From Kiloniellaceae bacterium (GTDB lineage Bacteria > Pseudomonadota > Alphaproteobacteria > Kiloniellales > J153): a stretch of DNA of 60,115 nucleotides. Positions 18,295 to 26,653 of the stretch are shown here, in pieces. A program made the translations under genes and the position numbers. The stretch covers positions 1 to 60,115 of the forward strand of contig JAJFGJ010000009.1 in the NCBI GenBank assembly GCA_021776175.1. Reading direction: 5' to 3'. Position 1 is the first letter of the stretch; each line of letters starts with the position of its first letter. The notes below the pieces were generated by a model. The model saw nothing but the letters and a program-made list of their open reading frames with translations. It did no database searches and had not been told where the DNA came from.

Positions 18295-18990
18295 TTAGCG
18301 GCGCCAGATCGGATCCTTGATCGTCGTCAGCAGCGCCTCGTGCGCGCGGCGTTCCACCTCGCTTGGTGTGTGCGGGCGCGGCGCGCGGGCGGGCCGGGCG
18401 CCTTCGCGCCCCGCGCCGGGATCTTCGCCCCCCGCGCGCGCCAATTTGAAGCCCGGTTGGCGGCCGCCGCGCAGCTCTAGATAAACCTCGGCCAGAAGTT
18501 GGCAATCGAGAAGCGCGCCGTGAAAGCCACGCGCGGAGGTATCTATCTCGAAGCGCCGGCATAGGGCGTCCAGACTGGCCTGCGCCCCGGGAAACCGCCG
18601 CCGCGCCAGGGCGACCGTATCGATTGCCCGCGCCGGGTCGAGGGCCGGGGACCCGATCCGGGATAATTCCGCATTCAGGAATTTCAGATCGAAGCTCGCG
18701 TTGTGGATGACCAGGGGGGCATCCCCGATAAATGCCAGAAACTCCTCCGCCACCTCCGCGAATGTGGGTTGACCGGCCAGGAATTCACCGGTCAAGCCGT
18801 GGATCGCTTCGGCCTCCGCCGGCATGTCGCGTTCCGGATTCACATAACGCCGGAAGTGTTCGCCAGTCGGCACGAAACCGATAACCTCCAAGCAGCCGAC
18901 CTCCACGATCCGGTGGCCCGCGCCAGGATCGAGCCCGGTGGTTTCGGTATCCAGCACGATTTCACGCGTTGTCGGCACGGCGGCGGTCAT
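18295..18990 (-). CDS. dnaQ: DNA polymerase III epsilon subunit (3'-5' proofreading exonuclease)
   Basis: The DEDDh exonuclease motifs are all present: [23 protein letters not shown] and [14 protein letters not shown]. They belong to the proofreading subunit of the replicative polymerase. The ATG at 18990 overlaps the coaE stop as ATGA, and homology begins there, so the longer frame to 19227 is rejected. The product is 231 residues with a variable C-terminal region. Its neighbours (coaE, aroE, maf, ppsR) reproduce the order known next to the origin in Caulobacter-like genomes. Confidence 0.96.
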   Translation of the reverse strand: MTAAVPTTREIVLDTETTGLDPGAGHRIVEVGCLEVIGFVPTGEHFRRYVNPERDMPAEAEAIHGLTGEFLAGQPTFAEVAEEFLAFIGDAPLVIHNASFDLKFLNAELSRIGSPALDPARAIDTVALARRRFPGAQASLDALCRRFEIDTSARGFHGALLDCQLLAEVYLELRGGRQPGFKLARAGGEDPGAGREGARPARAPRPHTPSEVERRAHEALLTTIKDPIWRR

Positions 18991-19622
18991 GTTCGCTCCC
19001 GAGTGCGGCGCCGGCATAGGACTGCCAAGGCGTGAATAATTTGCCGCAAGGCATGGCGCCGGCTCAAGCCGGTATCGACGATGAAATCGGCACGCGCGCG
19101 TTTTTCCCGATCCGGCACCTGCCGCGACAGGATCGCCTCCAGGCGCGCCACGGTCATGCCGGGGCGGGCGAGAACGCGGGACCGCTGCACGAAACGAGGC
19201 GCGCTGACCACCATGACCGCGTCGCAATGCCCATCGCCCCCGGTTTCGTATAGCAAGGGAATGTCCAAAACCGCGACCGCCAGGCCGCCGCGCGCGGCGC
19301 CGCGTAAGAACGCGCGTGCCGAGCGCCGTACCATGGGATGCAAAATCGCTTCCAGACGCCGCAGCGCCGGCGCGTCGTGGAAGACTCGCGCGCCGAGCAA
19401 TTCGCGATCGACCGCGCCCTCCTTTGTCACGCCGGGAAACGCGGCCTCGACCGCGCGAACCGCCGCCCCGCCGCTTCCCATCAGGCCGTGCACCGCCGCG
19501 TCAGCGTCGTGAACCGGGATACCGAGGCGGCGAAGTGCCCGCGACGCAGTTGATTTTCCCATGCCGATGGAGCCGGTCAGGCCAAGTACGATCGGCCGCT
19601 TGCGATGCCTGCGCCGACGCAT
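18987..19622 (-). CDS. coaE: dephospho-CoA kinase
   Basis: CoaE phosphorylates dephospho-CoA in the last step of coenzyme A synthesis. The P-loop [12 protein letters not shown] is close to the N-terminus, and [11 protein letters not shown] and [20 protein letters not shown] follow as expected. An ATG at 19622 gives 211 residues with a basic N-terminus. A GTG at 19634 that overlaps the aroE stop is a possible alternative. The long upstream part of the open frame is a shadow of aroE. Its stop overlaps the dnaQ start. Confidence 0.95.
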   Translation of the reverse strand: MRRRRHRKRPIVLGLTGSIGMGKSTASRALRRLGIPVHDADAAVHGLMGSGGAAVRAVEAAFPGVTKEGAVDRELLGARVFHDAPALRRLEAILHPMVRRSARAFLRGAARGGLAVAVLDIPLLYETGGDGHCDAVMVVSAPRFVQRSRVLARPGMTVARLEAILSRQVPDREKRARADFIVDTGLSRRHALRQIIHALAVLCRRRTRERT

Positions 19623-19630
19623 GGGGTAAA

Positions 19631-20470
19631 TCACTCCCGCTTCAGGACGAAGGCGCGCAAGTCCGGCGTGACCTCGGGCATGACACCGAACCAGGCCTCG
19701 AACCCGGGGCGCGCCTGATGCAGCAACATGCCCAAGCCATCCACGACCGCGTGACCGCGCGCGCGCGCGCGGCGCAGGAGATCGGTTTCCAAGGGCGAAT
19801 AAACAATATCCGCGACCAAGGCGGACGTGGGCAAATCGTCCAAATCCAAATCCAGCGCTTCTTGCCCGGTCATGCCCAGGCTGGTCGTATTGACCAACAA
19901 TCCGGCGCCCGATAGCGCGGCGGCGCGCGCCTCCCACGGCACCCACGCCACCGGGCCGCTCATGTCCCGGGCCAAGGCCTCGGCGCGGGCCGGCGTGCGG
20001 TTGCATAAGCGAACCTCCCGCGCCCCGGCATCGAGCAGGGAAACAATCACCGCCCGCGCCGCCCCCCCGGCGCCAAGAACCACGGCCGGCGCCGCCTCCG
20101 CGCGCCAAGACGGCGCGCCCTGGCGCAAATTCTCGATAAAGCCGAAGGCGTCGCTGTTGCGCCCATGGATGTTCCCGTCCTTGAAAACCAAGGTATTGAC
20201 CGCGCCGATCCGCTCGGCGGCCGGGTCCAAGCTATCGCACAAGGCCAAGGCCGCCTGTTTGTGGGGGATCGTCAAGTTGGCGCCGCGAAAGCCTAGTGCC
20301 GCCAGGGCACGTACCGCATCGGCAAAGGCTTCAGGCCGCACCGGCAGGGGCAGGTAAGCGCCGTCGATGTTATGCCGTTCGAGCCAATAACCGTGCAAAC
20401 GCGGCGAGAGCGAGTGAGCGACCGGCCAGCCCATGACCCCGGCCAGGCTTGCGTGTCCGCTCAAGATCAT
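19631..20470 (-). CDS. aroE: shikimate dehydrogenase
   Basis: AroE reduces 3-dehydroshikimate to shikimate using NADPH. The 279-residue enzyme has the substrate site VMGWPVAHSLSPRLHG, the catalytic lysine in NLTIPHK at about residue 71, the aspartate in NSDAFGF at about 107 and the cofactor loop VVLGAGGAARAVIV. The start ATG overlaps the maf stop (ATGA). Length and motifs are complete. Confidence 0.97.
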   Translation of the reverse strand: MILSGHASLAGVMGWPVAHSLSPRLHGYWLERHNIDGAYLPLPVRPEAFADAVRALAALGFRGANLTIPHKQAALALCDSLDPAAERIGAVNTLVFKDGNIHGRNSDAFGFIENLRQGAPSWRAEAAPAVVLGAGGAARAVIVSLLDAGAREVRLCNRTPARAEALARDMSGPVAWVPWEARAAALSGAGLLVNTTSLGMTGQEALDLDLDDLPTSALVADIVYSPLETDLLRRARARGHAVVDGLGMLLHQARPGFEAWFGVMPEVTPDLRAFVLKRE

Positions 20471-21108
20471 TGCGGGATCGCCTTATGGCCGCGCAGATAA
20501 CCGAGCAACGGCAGCAGCGGCAGGCCGAGGATGGTGAAGTAGTCGCCCTCCACGCGGCTGAAAAGCTGCGCCCCCAGACCCTCGAGGCGGTAGCCGCCGA
20601 GCGAACTCAAGACGCTATCGCCCGCCGCCTCCAGATAGGCCGCGATAAAGCCCTCTCCCAAGGGGCGGACTTCAAGTTTTGCCGAGGCGTTATGGTGCCA
20701 TAGCCGGACGCCGTCGCGCAGCACGCAGACGGCGGTCCTCAAGACGTGGCCGCGGCCGCTCAGGGATCTAAGGTGCCGAGCGGCTTCATCCCGGTTGGCG
20801 GGCTTGTCGAACCAGATCCCATCGCATTCGAGAATCTGGTCGGCGCCGATCACGAGGGCCCCGCCATGGCGGCGCGCGACCTGGCGCGCCTTAAGCTCGG
20901 CAAGGGTCTCGGCGGCTTGCTCGGCGCCGGCGCCTTCACCAAGCAAGGCCGCCTTGACCTCGGCCTCGTCGATGTGCGCCGGGTCCCGCACCAAGGGTAC
21001 GCCGGCATTTCGAAGTAGATCGTGACGCACGCGGCTGGCCGAAGCCAGCACGACCGAAACTTGCGACCCCGCTAAAGTGGGGCGCACGTTACCGGCAGGA
21101 GCGCTCAT
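20467..21108 (-). CDS. maf: Maf-like nucleotide pyrophosphatase
   Basis: Maf proteins hydrolyse non-canonical or modified nucleoside triphosphates. The product of 213 residues starts MSAPAGNVRP; the ATG at 21108 overlaps the ppsR stop as ATGA. It has the substrate motif LASASRVRHDLLRNAG and the catalytic aspartate in VIGADQILE, and SLGGYRLEGLGAQLF near the C-terminus. The substrate subtype (dTTP/UTP or m7GTP) cannot be fixed with confidence. This is the equivalent of the second gene from the origin in Caulobacter. Confidence 0.93.
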   Translation of the reverse strand: MSAPAGNVRPTLAGSQVSVVLASASRVRHDLLRNAGVPLVRDPAHIDEAEVKAALLGEGAGAEQAAETLAELKARQVARRHGGALVIGADQILECDGIWFDKPANRDEAARHLRSLSGRGHVLRTAVCVLRDGVRLWHHNASAKLEVRPLGEGFIAAYLEAAGDSVLSSLGGYRLEGLGAQLFSRVEGDYFTILGLPLLPLLGYLRGHKAIPQ

Positions 21109-21926
21109 TCCGCCGCCTCCTGGTGGCGTGCGTAGAGGTTCATGACGGTCGCGGCGGTTTCCTCGATCGAGCGCCGGGTCACGTCGATGACCGTCCACTC
21201 GTTCTTGCCGCACAGCTTTCGTGCCATGGCAACTTCCTCGCGCACGGCGTCCGGGTCGACATAATCGGTCTCGTCCTGATCGCGCGCGATCATGCGCAAG
21301 CGGTTGCGGCGGATTTGCACCAGGCTGCCTGGCTCCTTGGTCAGTCCGATCACCAGGGGCCGCGTTAGGGAGAACAAACTGACCGGCAGCGCGCAGTTTG
21401 GCACGATCGGTATATTTGCCGCCTTGATACCGCGGTTCGCCAGATAGATGCAGGTTGGTGTCTTGGATGTCCGCGACACGCCCAGAAGCACGACATCGGC
21501 CAAATTCAATTCGTTCGGCAGTTGCCCGTCGTCATGGGAAAGGGCGAATTCCATTGCCTCCATGCGATGGTAATATTCTGCGTCGAGGGCGTGTTGCAGG
21601 CCTGGCCGGCCCGTGATCTCGGACCCGAACCAAGCCGACAGGCGATGTATGATCGGATCGAGAACCGGTATGCAGGGAACATTGAGGCGGCGGCAGCCGT
21701 CCAGCAGAACATTCCGCAGGGAATCGTTTACCAGGGTGAAGAGGACCGGCCCCGGCGTTTTCTCGATGCCCTTCAGGCATTTTTCCATTTGACCGCGGGT
21801 GCGGATCAGGCTCCAGACATGCTCTATCGGCTCTATATCGCCAAACTGTACCAAACAGGCGCGGGCCACCGAATTGATTGTTTCGCCGGTCGCGTCCGAG
21901 ACTAAATGCAAGTGATGAGAGGTCAT
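21105..21926 (-). CDS. putative pyruvate, phosphate dikinase regulatory protein (PPSR/DUF299 kinase)
   Basis: This 273-residue protein belongs to the bifunctional ADP-dependent kinase and phosphorylase family that regulates pyruvate phosphate dikinase or PEP synthetase. It begins LHLVSDATGETINSVARACL and carries the P-loop-like motif GVSRTSKTPT and RRSIEETAATVM near the end. Relatives in Caulobacter (CC_0001) and Rickettsia (RP001) are the first gene left of the replication origin. Here it is also divergent from hemE across a gene-free region, which is the key positional evidence for oriC. Confidence 0.93.
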   Translation of the reverse strand: MTSHHLHLVSDATGETINSVARACLVQFGDIEPIEHVWSLIRTRGQMEKCLKGIEKTPGPVLFTLVNDSLRNVLLDGCRRLNVPCIPVLDPIIHRLSAWFGSEITGRPGLQHALDAEYYHRMEAMEFALSHDDGQLPNELNLADVVLLGVSRTSKTPTCIYLANRGIKAANIPIVPNCALPVSLFSLTRPLVIGLTKEPGSLVQIRRNRLRMIARDQDETDYVDPDAVREEVAMARKLCGKNEWTVIDVTRRSIEETAATVMNLYARHQEAAE

Positions 21927-21954
21927 AACGGCTTATTTCCGCCAAATATCGTCG

Positions 21955-21963
21955 TTACCCACA
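21955..21963 (+). promoter_or_regulatory. DnaA-box-like site TTACCCACA
   Basis: One mismatch from the consensus TTATCCACA. It lies 29 bases from the ppsR start codon. Confidence 0.45.
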
Positions 21964-22127
21964 GAGTGTCGCGCAATCCAATCAAAGACCGGGATAAATA
22001 CCCCGGTTGTCGCGCTTGCGCGAATCCCATGCCCACGATCCCGATGTTTCGCGGGCATCTTTCATTCCGATCGCGGTCTTTTCCCTAGGTGTGACTAACT
22101 ATGTCCGGCGACCCGATCGATTAACGC

Positions 22128-22145
22128 TTATCCCTCTTATCCACG
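22128..22145 (+). promoter_or_regulatory. two abutting DnaA-like 9-mers
   Basis: TTATCCCTC at 22128-22136 is directly followed by TTATCCACG at 22137-22145. The second is one mismatch from the consensus and the first shares its first six bases. The 9-base tandem spacing is unusual for DnaA sites and could be chance. Confidence 0.5.
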
Positions 22146-22259
22146 TCTTGCCGGAACCGCGCAAGTCAGCGGAAATCGGGTCAGCGGAAAAATCTTCCAC
22201 AGAGGAGCCCGCATAATTAGGCAAGCAGGCGCGCAGCTTCAGCATAGCGCCGAATAAGA

Positions 22260-22268
22260 CGTGCATAA
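22260..22268 (-). promoter_or_regulatory. DnaA-box-like site TTATGCACG, reverse orientation
   Basis: It reads CGTGCATAA on the plus strand and has one mismatch from TTATNCACA. Like the site at 22137 it ends in G, so this lineage may prefer ACG at the 3' end. It flanks the AT-rich stretch at 22300-22340. Confidence 0.45.
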
Positions 22269-22397
22269 CCCATGAATTACCGACATTCACAGGACCAACA
22301 GCTAAAACAGATTCCTATATTTCTTTTAGTTTTGTTATAAGAGGGGCTTGTTCACTGGCCCTGCCGCTTCACCCAAAAATCCAACCGGGACCCTTTC

Positions 22398-23444
22398 GTG
22401 ATATCAGATCGTAAACCGCTTTTGCGCGCGCTTGGCGGCCAAACTTGCGGTCCGCCGCCCATATGGCTGATGCGTCAGGCGGGGCGCTATCTTCCCGAGT
22501 ACCGGGAAACGCGAGCCCGTGGCCGCGACTTTCTGGACGTCTGCCTGACGCCCGACCTGGCGGTTGAAGTTACCCTGCAGCCGATCAGGCGCTACGGTCT
22601 CGACGGCGCGATCATGTTTTCCGATATTTTGATCGTCCCCCATGCCCTGGGCCAGAAGGTCTGGTTCGAGGAGGGTGCTGGGCCGAAATTGGAACCCCTG
22701 CGCCTGATCGAGGACTTAAAACAGCTTTCTCCCGGTGCCATGGCTCAAGCTCTGGAACCGGTTTACGAGACGCTGCGGCGTTTGCGGCGGGAGTTGCCGC
22801 GCGAGGTTACCTTGATCGGCTTTGCCGGTGCGCCTTGGACGGTGGCGAGCTATATGGTGGAGGGGGGCACGAGTAAGGATTTCGCGCTCGCCAAGACCTG
22901 GGCCTATCGCGCGCCGGAGGAATTCGCTCGCCTGATCGATCTTCTCGTCGATGCGACGGCGGACTATTTGATCGCGCAGGTCGAAGCCGGGGCGGAAGCC
23001 TTACAGATTTTCGATTCCTGGGCCGGGGTCTGGCCGGAGGACGAGCTTCGCCGCTGGTGCCTGGAGCCGATCAAGGAAATCGTCAGGCGGGTAAAGAACC
23101 GGCACCCGGACATTCCGATCATCGTTTTCCCGCGTGGCGTGGGGATTATGTACGAAGCCTTCGCGAACGAAGCAGGAGCCGATGCCTTGAGCCTCGATAC
23201 CACGGTCCCGCTTTCCTGGGCGCGGGAGCATTTACAAGACAAGGTGGTTTTGCAGGGCAATCTCGATCCGCTGCTCTTGGTCGCGGGCGGAGAGAAGCAG
23301 AGGCAGGGAACGCGCGTCATCCTCGATGCCTTGGCGGACCGCCCATTTATTTTCAATCTTGGTCATGGCATTACCCCCCAGGCTTCGACCGATCATGTGG
23401 CGGAATTGATAGAACAAGTTCGGGCGTGGCGGCCCGGATCGTGA
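22398..23444 (+). CDS. hemE: uroporphyrinogen decarboxylase
   Basis: HemE removes four acetate carboxyls from uroporphyrinogen III to give coproporphyrinogen III. The start codon is a GTG (MISDRKPLLRALGGQ). PPIWLMRQAGRYLPEYR, GFAGAPWTVASYMVEGG and the C-terminal NLGHGITPQA are family signatures, and 348 residues is normal. It begins right of the candidate oriC and heads a haem gene group hemE-hemH-hemJ; the ribosome-binding region before the GTG is weak. A short 3.3-copy repeat separates it from hemH. Confidence 0.97.
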   Translation: MISDRKPLLRALGGQTCGPPPIWLMRQAGRYLPEYRETRARGRDFLDVCLTPDLAVEVTLQPIRRYGLDGAIMFSDILIVPHALGQKVWFEEGAGPKLEPLRLIEDLKQLSPGAMAQALEPVYETLRRLRRELPREVTLIGFAGAPWTVASYMVEGGTSKDFALAKTWAYRAPEEFARLIDLLVDATADYLIAQVEAGAEALQIFDSWAGVWPEDELRRWCLEPIKEIVRRVKNRHPDIPIIVFPRGVGIMYEAFANEAGADALSLDTTVPLSWAREHLQDKVVLQGNLDPLLLVAGGEKQRQGTRVILDALADRPFIFNLGHGITPQASTDHVAELIEQVRAWRPGS

Positions 23445-23487
23445 GTCGGGGATCATGAGTCGGGGGTTATGAGGCGGGGTCATGAGC
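23442..23487 (+). repeat. short imperfect tandem repeat between hemE and hemH
   Basis: About three imperfect copies of a 13-base unit (TGAGTCGGGGATC type) run from the hemE stop codon through the ribosome-binding region into the hemH start. Each contains a GAG or GAGTCGGGG element like a weak ribosome-binding site. It may be slippage-prone. Confidence 0.6.
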
Positions 23488-24516
23488 AATATCGCGGTGG
23501 TTCTGTTCAATCTGGGCGCTCCCGATAAACCGGACGCCGTGCGGCGGTTTCTTTTCAACCTTTTCAACGACCCCGCGATTATAGAGAAACCGGCCCCGTT
23601 GCGATGGCTGTTGGCGCACATGATTTCCCGCCGGCGGGCCCCGGTCGCGGCGGAGATTTACGCCAAGCTGGGCGGCGGTTCGCCGCTGCTGGCCAATACG
23701 ATGGCGCAGGCCCGGGCCTTGGAGCGGGCGCTGGGCGGGCAGGCGCGCGTTTTCGTGGCCATGCGCTATTGGCACCCCTTCAGCCATGAGACGGCGGCCG
23801 AGGTCAAGGCCTTCGCCCCCGAGCGCATCGTTCTGTTGCCGCTCTATCCGCAATTCTCCGGCACCACCAGCGGCTCCTCCATTGAAGATTGGAAGCGGGC
23901 CGCGCTTAAGGCGGGACTGAGCGTGCCCACTTCGGTTTTATGCTGCTATCCCCGCGATGAGGGTTTTTTGAGCGAGGTCGCGGAGCGCCTGCGCGCGGTC
24001 TTGGCGGAAACCGGCGGGGCCGCCGGGGGCGCGAAGCCCAGAGTCTTGTTTTCCGCCCACGGCTTGCCGAAAAAGTTCATCGCCGCCGGCGATCCCTATC
24101 AATGGCAGATCGAGCAGAGCGCGCGAGGCATCGTCGAAACCCTAGGACAGCCAGATCTGGATTGGCGCATTTGCTATCAAAGCCGGGTCGGGCCGCTGGA
24201 ATGGATCGGGCCCTCGGCCGAGGACGAGATCGCCCGCGCCGGGGCCGATGGCGTGCCCTTGATCGTCGTGCCCATCGCCTTCGTTTCGGAACATTCCGAG
24301 ACTTTGGTCGAGCTCGATATGGAATATGCGGCGCTGGCCAGGAACAAGGGCGTGCCGAGCTACCGGCGGGTGCCGACGGTGGACGACGGCGAACGCTTCA
24401 TCGCCGGCCTGGCGGCGCTGGTACGCAAGGCCGCGGACTCCTCGAAAGAGCTGTCATCGGGTGAGGGCAGGCGAATTTGCCCGCCTGCTTGCGAGCGCTG
24501 CCCGCTTGGGGTTTGA
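23482..24516 (+). CDS. hemH: ferrochelatase
   Basis: HemH inserts iron into protoporphyrin IX. The 344-residue protein begins IAVVLFNLGAPDKPDAVRRFLFNLF, continues with LYPQFSGTTSGSSI, and has the catalytic histidine in LFSAHGLPKKF. The C-terminus carries CPPACERCPL, a cysteine cluster similar to that of ferrochelatases with a [2Fe-2S] centre, as known in Caulobacter. The fourth cysteine could be in WRICYQSR, but this is inference. It is followed by hemJ after 3 bases. Confidence 0.96.
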   Translation: MSNIAVVLFNLGAPDKPDAVRRFLFNLFNDPAIIEKPAPLRWLLAHMISRRRAPVAAEIYAKLGGGSPLLANTMAQARALERALGGQARVFVAMRYWHPFSHETAAEVKAFAPERIVLLPLYPQFSGTTSGSSIEDWKRAALKAGLSVPTSVLCCYPRDEGFLSEVAERLRAVLAETGGAAGGAKPRVLFSAHGLPKKFIAAGDPYQWQIEQSARGIVETLGQPDLDWRICYQSRVGPLEWIGPSAEDEIARAGADGVPLIVVPIAFVSEHSETLVELDMEYAALARNKGVPSYRRVPTVDDGERFIAGLAALVRKAADSSKELSSGEGRRICPPACERCPLGV

Positions 24517-24519
24517 GAT

Positions 24520-24963
24520 ATGGATGGTTTCCTGGGCGACTATTATCTTTGGGTCAAGGCGCTACACGTCATCGCCGCGATCGCCACCATGGCGGGCATG
24601 CTCTACCTGCCGCGTCTTTTCATCTATCACTGCGATGCCGAGGCGGGCTCCAAGCAATCTGAGACCTTCAAGGTCATGGAGCGGCGCCTGCTGCGCGCCA
24701 TCATTAATCCGGCAATGACGGTGGCGATGATCCTGGGTCTCATGTTGGCGGCGGATCTGGACGCCTGGAGCGAGGGCTGGATGCAGGCGAAACTGGCCCT
24801 GTTCCTGGCCCTCGGCGCGGTCCACGGTTATTTTTCGCGCTGGCGCCGCGACTTCGCCGCGGACGAAAACCGCCATACGGCCAAGTTCTATCGATACATG
24901 AACGAGATCCCGACGGTGCTGATGATCGGCATCGTCATCTTGGTGATCGTGAAACCGTTTTAG
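24520..24963 (+). CDS. hemJ: protoporphyrinogen IX oxidase HemJ
   Basis: HemJ is the membrane-embedded oxygen-independent type of protoporphyrinogen oxidase. The 147-residue protein has hydrophobic segments in line with four membrane spans. WVKALHVIAAIATMAGMLYLPRLFIYH is the family's N-terminal region with the conserved histidines, and KLALFLALGAVHGYFSRWRRDF and NEIPTVLMIGIVILVI follow. It is three bases from hemH and completes the last steps of haem synthesis with it. Some lineages use HemG or HemY instead; here HemJ is the one present. Confidence 0.93.
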   Translation: MDGFLGDYYLWVKALHVIAAIATMAGMLYLPRLFIYHCDAEAGSKQSETFKVMERRLLRAIINPAMTVAMILGLMLAADLDAWSEGWMQAKLALFLALGAVHGYFSRWRRDFAADENRHTAKFYRYMNEIPTVLMIGIVILVIVKPF

Positions 24964-25044
24964 GAAGAAATCGATTTTCGCCGCCGCTTGACGCGGAGCG
25001 GTGCTTGGAGTATCCACGGCTTGTTCCACCCCTTGCCGTTCGGC

Positions 25045-25085
25045 GGGTTAACCCTAGTTAATAAAGCGGTAACGGATTAACCGTA
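25045..25085. promoter_or_regulatory. TTAA-rich palindromic leader upstream of rho
   Basis: GGGTTAACCC (25045-25054) is a perfect palindrome, and TTAA recurs at 25058-25061 and 25076-25079. TTAA-N6-TTAA resembles, but does not match, a CtrA site (TTAA-N7-TTAA). The rest of the 252-base gap before rho shows no gene. Confidence 0.3.
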
Positions 25086-25215
25086 ACCTGCACTGACCTC
25101 CATCCGTTTCGGCACGGGCGGTTCCGCCCCGACCATCGCGGCCCAGCATGGGCGCGACACCAATCTTCCCCCTTCTATCCGCACGTTTTTCCATTCCCAT
25201 TCAGGCCCTACGTCC

Positions 25216-26472
25216 ATGAACCTAGAAGAACTGAAAGCCAAAACACCGGCCGATCTGCTTTCCTTCGCCGAAGAACTGCAGATCGATAACGCGAGCACCC
25301 TGCGCAAGCAGGACATGATGTTCGCGATCCTGAAGCAAATGGCCGAGAACGACGTGCCGATCAGCGGCGCGGGCGTGCTGGAGATCCTGCAGGACGGTTT
25401 CGGCTTCCTGCGCTCCCCGGAATCGAATTACCTGGCGGGCCCGGCCGACATCTACGTCAGCCCCAGCCAGGTGCGCCGCTTCGGTCTGCGCACCGGCGAC
25501 ACCGTTGAGGGACAGATCCGCTCGCCCAAGGACGGGGAACGATATTTCGCCCTGCTCAAGGTCAATACCATCAACTTCGATCCGCCGGAAAACTCGCGCC
25601 ACCGGATCAACTTCGACAACCTGACGCCGCTTTACCCAGACCAGAAAATCTCTCTCGAGAGCGAGGATCCGACCAAGAAGGACCTGACCACCCGGGTCAT
25701 CGACCTGATTTCGCCCCTGGGCAAGGGCCAGCGCGCGATCATCGTGGCGCCACCGCGTACCGGCAAGACCATGATGCTGCAGAATATCGCCCACGCCATC
25801 GCCGACAATCATCCGGAGATTTATCTTATCGTCCTGCTGATCGACGAGCGGCCGGAGGAAGTCACCGACATGGACCGCTCGGTCAAGGGCGAGGTCGTCA
25901 GCTCGACCTTCGACGAGCCGGCCACCCGCCATGTTCAGGTCGCCGAGATGGTGATCGAAAAGGCCAAGCGACTGGTCGAGCACAAAAAGGATGTCGTTAT
26001 CCTGCTCGATTCCATCACCCGCCTGGCGCGCGCCTATAACACCGTGGTGCCCAGCTCCGGTAAGGTCTTGACCGGCGGTGTCGACGCCAACGCCCTGCAG
26101 CGTCCCAAGCGCTTCTTCGGCGCGGCACGCAACATCGAGGAGGGTGGCTCCCTGACCATCATCTCGACCGCGCTGATCGATACCGGCAGCCGCATGGATG
26201 AAGTCATCTTCGAGGAGTTCAAGGGCACCGGTAACTCCGAGATCGTGCTCGACCGCAAGTTGGCGGACAAGCGCACCTGGCCGGCCCTCGACATCGGCAA
26301 GTCGGGCACCCGCAAGGAAGAACTGCTGGTCGACAAGGGCACGCTCAGCAAGATGTGGGTCTTGCGCCGCATCCTCATGCCCATGGGCCTGACCGATTCG
26401 GTCGAGTTCCTGGTCGATAAGCTCAAGCAAACCAAGAATAACGCCGACTTCTTCGATTCGATGAATCAGTAG
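25216..26472 (+). CDS. rho: transcription termination factor Rho
   Basis: Rho is the hexameric RNA helicase that terminates transcription. The 418-residue protein starts [21 protein letters not shown], followed by the RNA-binding cold-shock-like domain ([15 protein letters not shown]), Walker A APPRTGKT at about 178-185, Walker [17 protein letters not shown] and the Q/R-loop region. It lies at the end of the hem group with a long leader (25021-25215). Rho genes near the origin with mnmE/mnmG downstream are typical of this group of bacteria. Confidence 0.97.
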   Translation: MNLEELKAKTPADLLSFAEELQIDNASTLRKQDMMFAILKQMAENDVPISGAGVLEILQDGFGFLRSPESNYLAGPADIYVSPSQVRRFGLRTGDTVEGQIRSPKDGERYFALLKVNTINFDPPENSRHRINFDNLTPLYPDQKISLESEDPTKKDLTTRVIDLISPLGKGQRAIIVAPPRTGKTMMLQNIAHAIADNHPEIYLIVLLIDERPEEVTDMDRSVKGEVVSSTFDEPATRHVQVAEMVIEKAKRLVEHKKDVVILLDSITRLARAYNTVVPSSGKVLTGGVDANALQRPKRFFGAARNIEEGGSLTIISTALIDTGSRMDEVIFEEFKGTGNSEIVLDRKLADKRTWPALDIGKSGTRKEELLVDKGTLSKMWVLRRILMPMGLTDSVEFLVDKLKQTKNNADFFDSMNQ

Positions 26473-26527
26473 GCGGACGAGGCGCTCAACAGCGGCTCAA
26501 GCTTGGTTGAAGTCACCCCTATTCCTA

Positions 26528-26613
26528 GTCATTGCCGGACTTGATCCGGCAATCCATCGCGGACCGAGACTCGGCTTTTCCATGGACCCTCGGGTCAAGC
26601 CCGAGGGTGACGG
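26528..26613. repeat. REP-like double palindrome
   Basis: Two hairpins: TTGCCGG / CCGGCAA at 26532-26552 and CCCTCGGG / CCCGAGGG at 26587-26607, with GGACTTGATCCGG and GGGTCAAGCCC cores. This matches a very common dispersed alphaproteobacterial repeat. Read as a frame it gives VIAGLDPAIH ... MDPRVKPEGDG, a spurious peptide often found in databases. Confidence 0.75.
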
Positions 26614-26653
26614 GTGGGTAAAATATTTTCTCTTCAAGCCTGAACGAACCGCC

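Larger units (their letters stand above)
21927..22397. other. candidate chromosomal replication origin (oriC)
   Basis: This 471-base gene-free gap lies between ppsR and hemE, where the Caulobacter and Rickettsia origins lie. It contains DnaA-box-like 9-mers (21955-21963, 22128-22145, 22260-22268, plus weaker ones at 22193 and 22283). An AT-rich stretch at about 22300-22340 could be a DNA-unwinding element. Genes to the left are mostly on the minus strand and genes to the right mostly on the plus strand, so transcription would follow replication. No perfect TTATCCACA box is present. ParAB and parS lie 11-15 kb away, as usual. Confidence 0.75.

Noticed and set aside
25048..25061. CtrA site in the rho leader
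   Set aside because: TTAA-N6-TTAA has the wrong spacing for the TTAA-N7-TTAA consensus, so it is not called as a CtrA site.
25222..26430. 402-codon minus-strand frame
   Set aside because: Antisense shadow of rho, rich in D, H, G and Q, with no recognisable domain.
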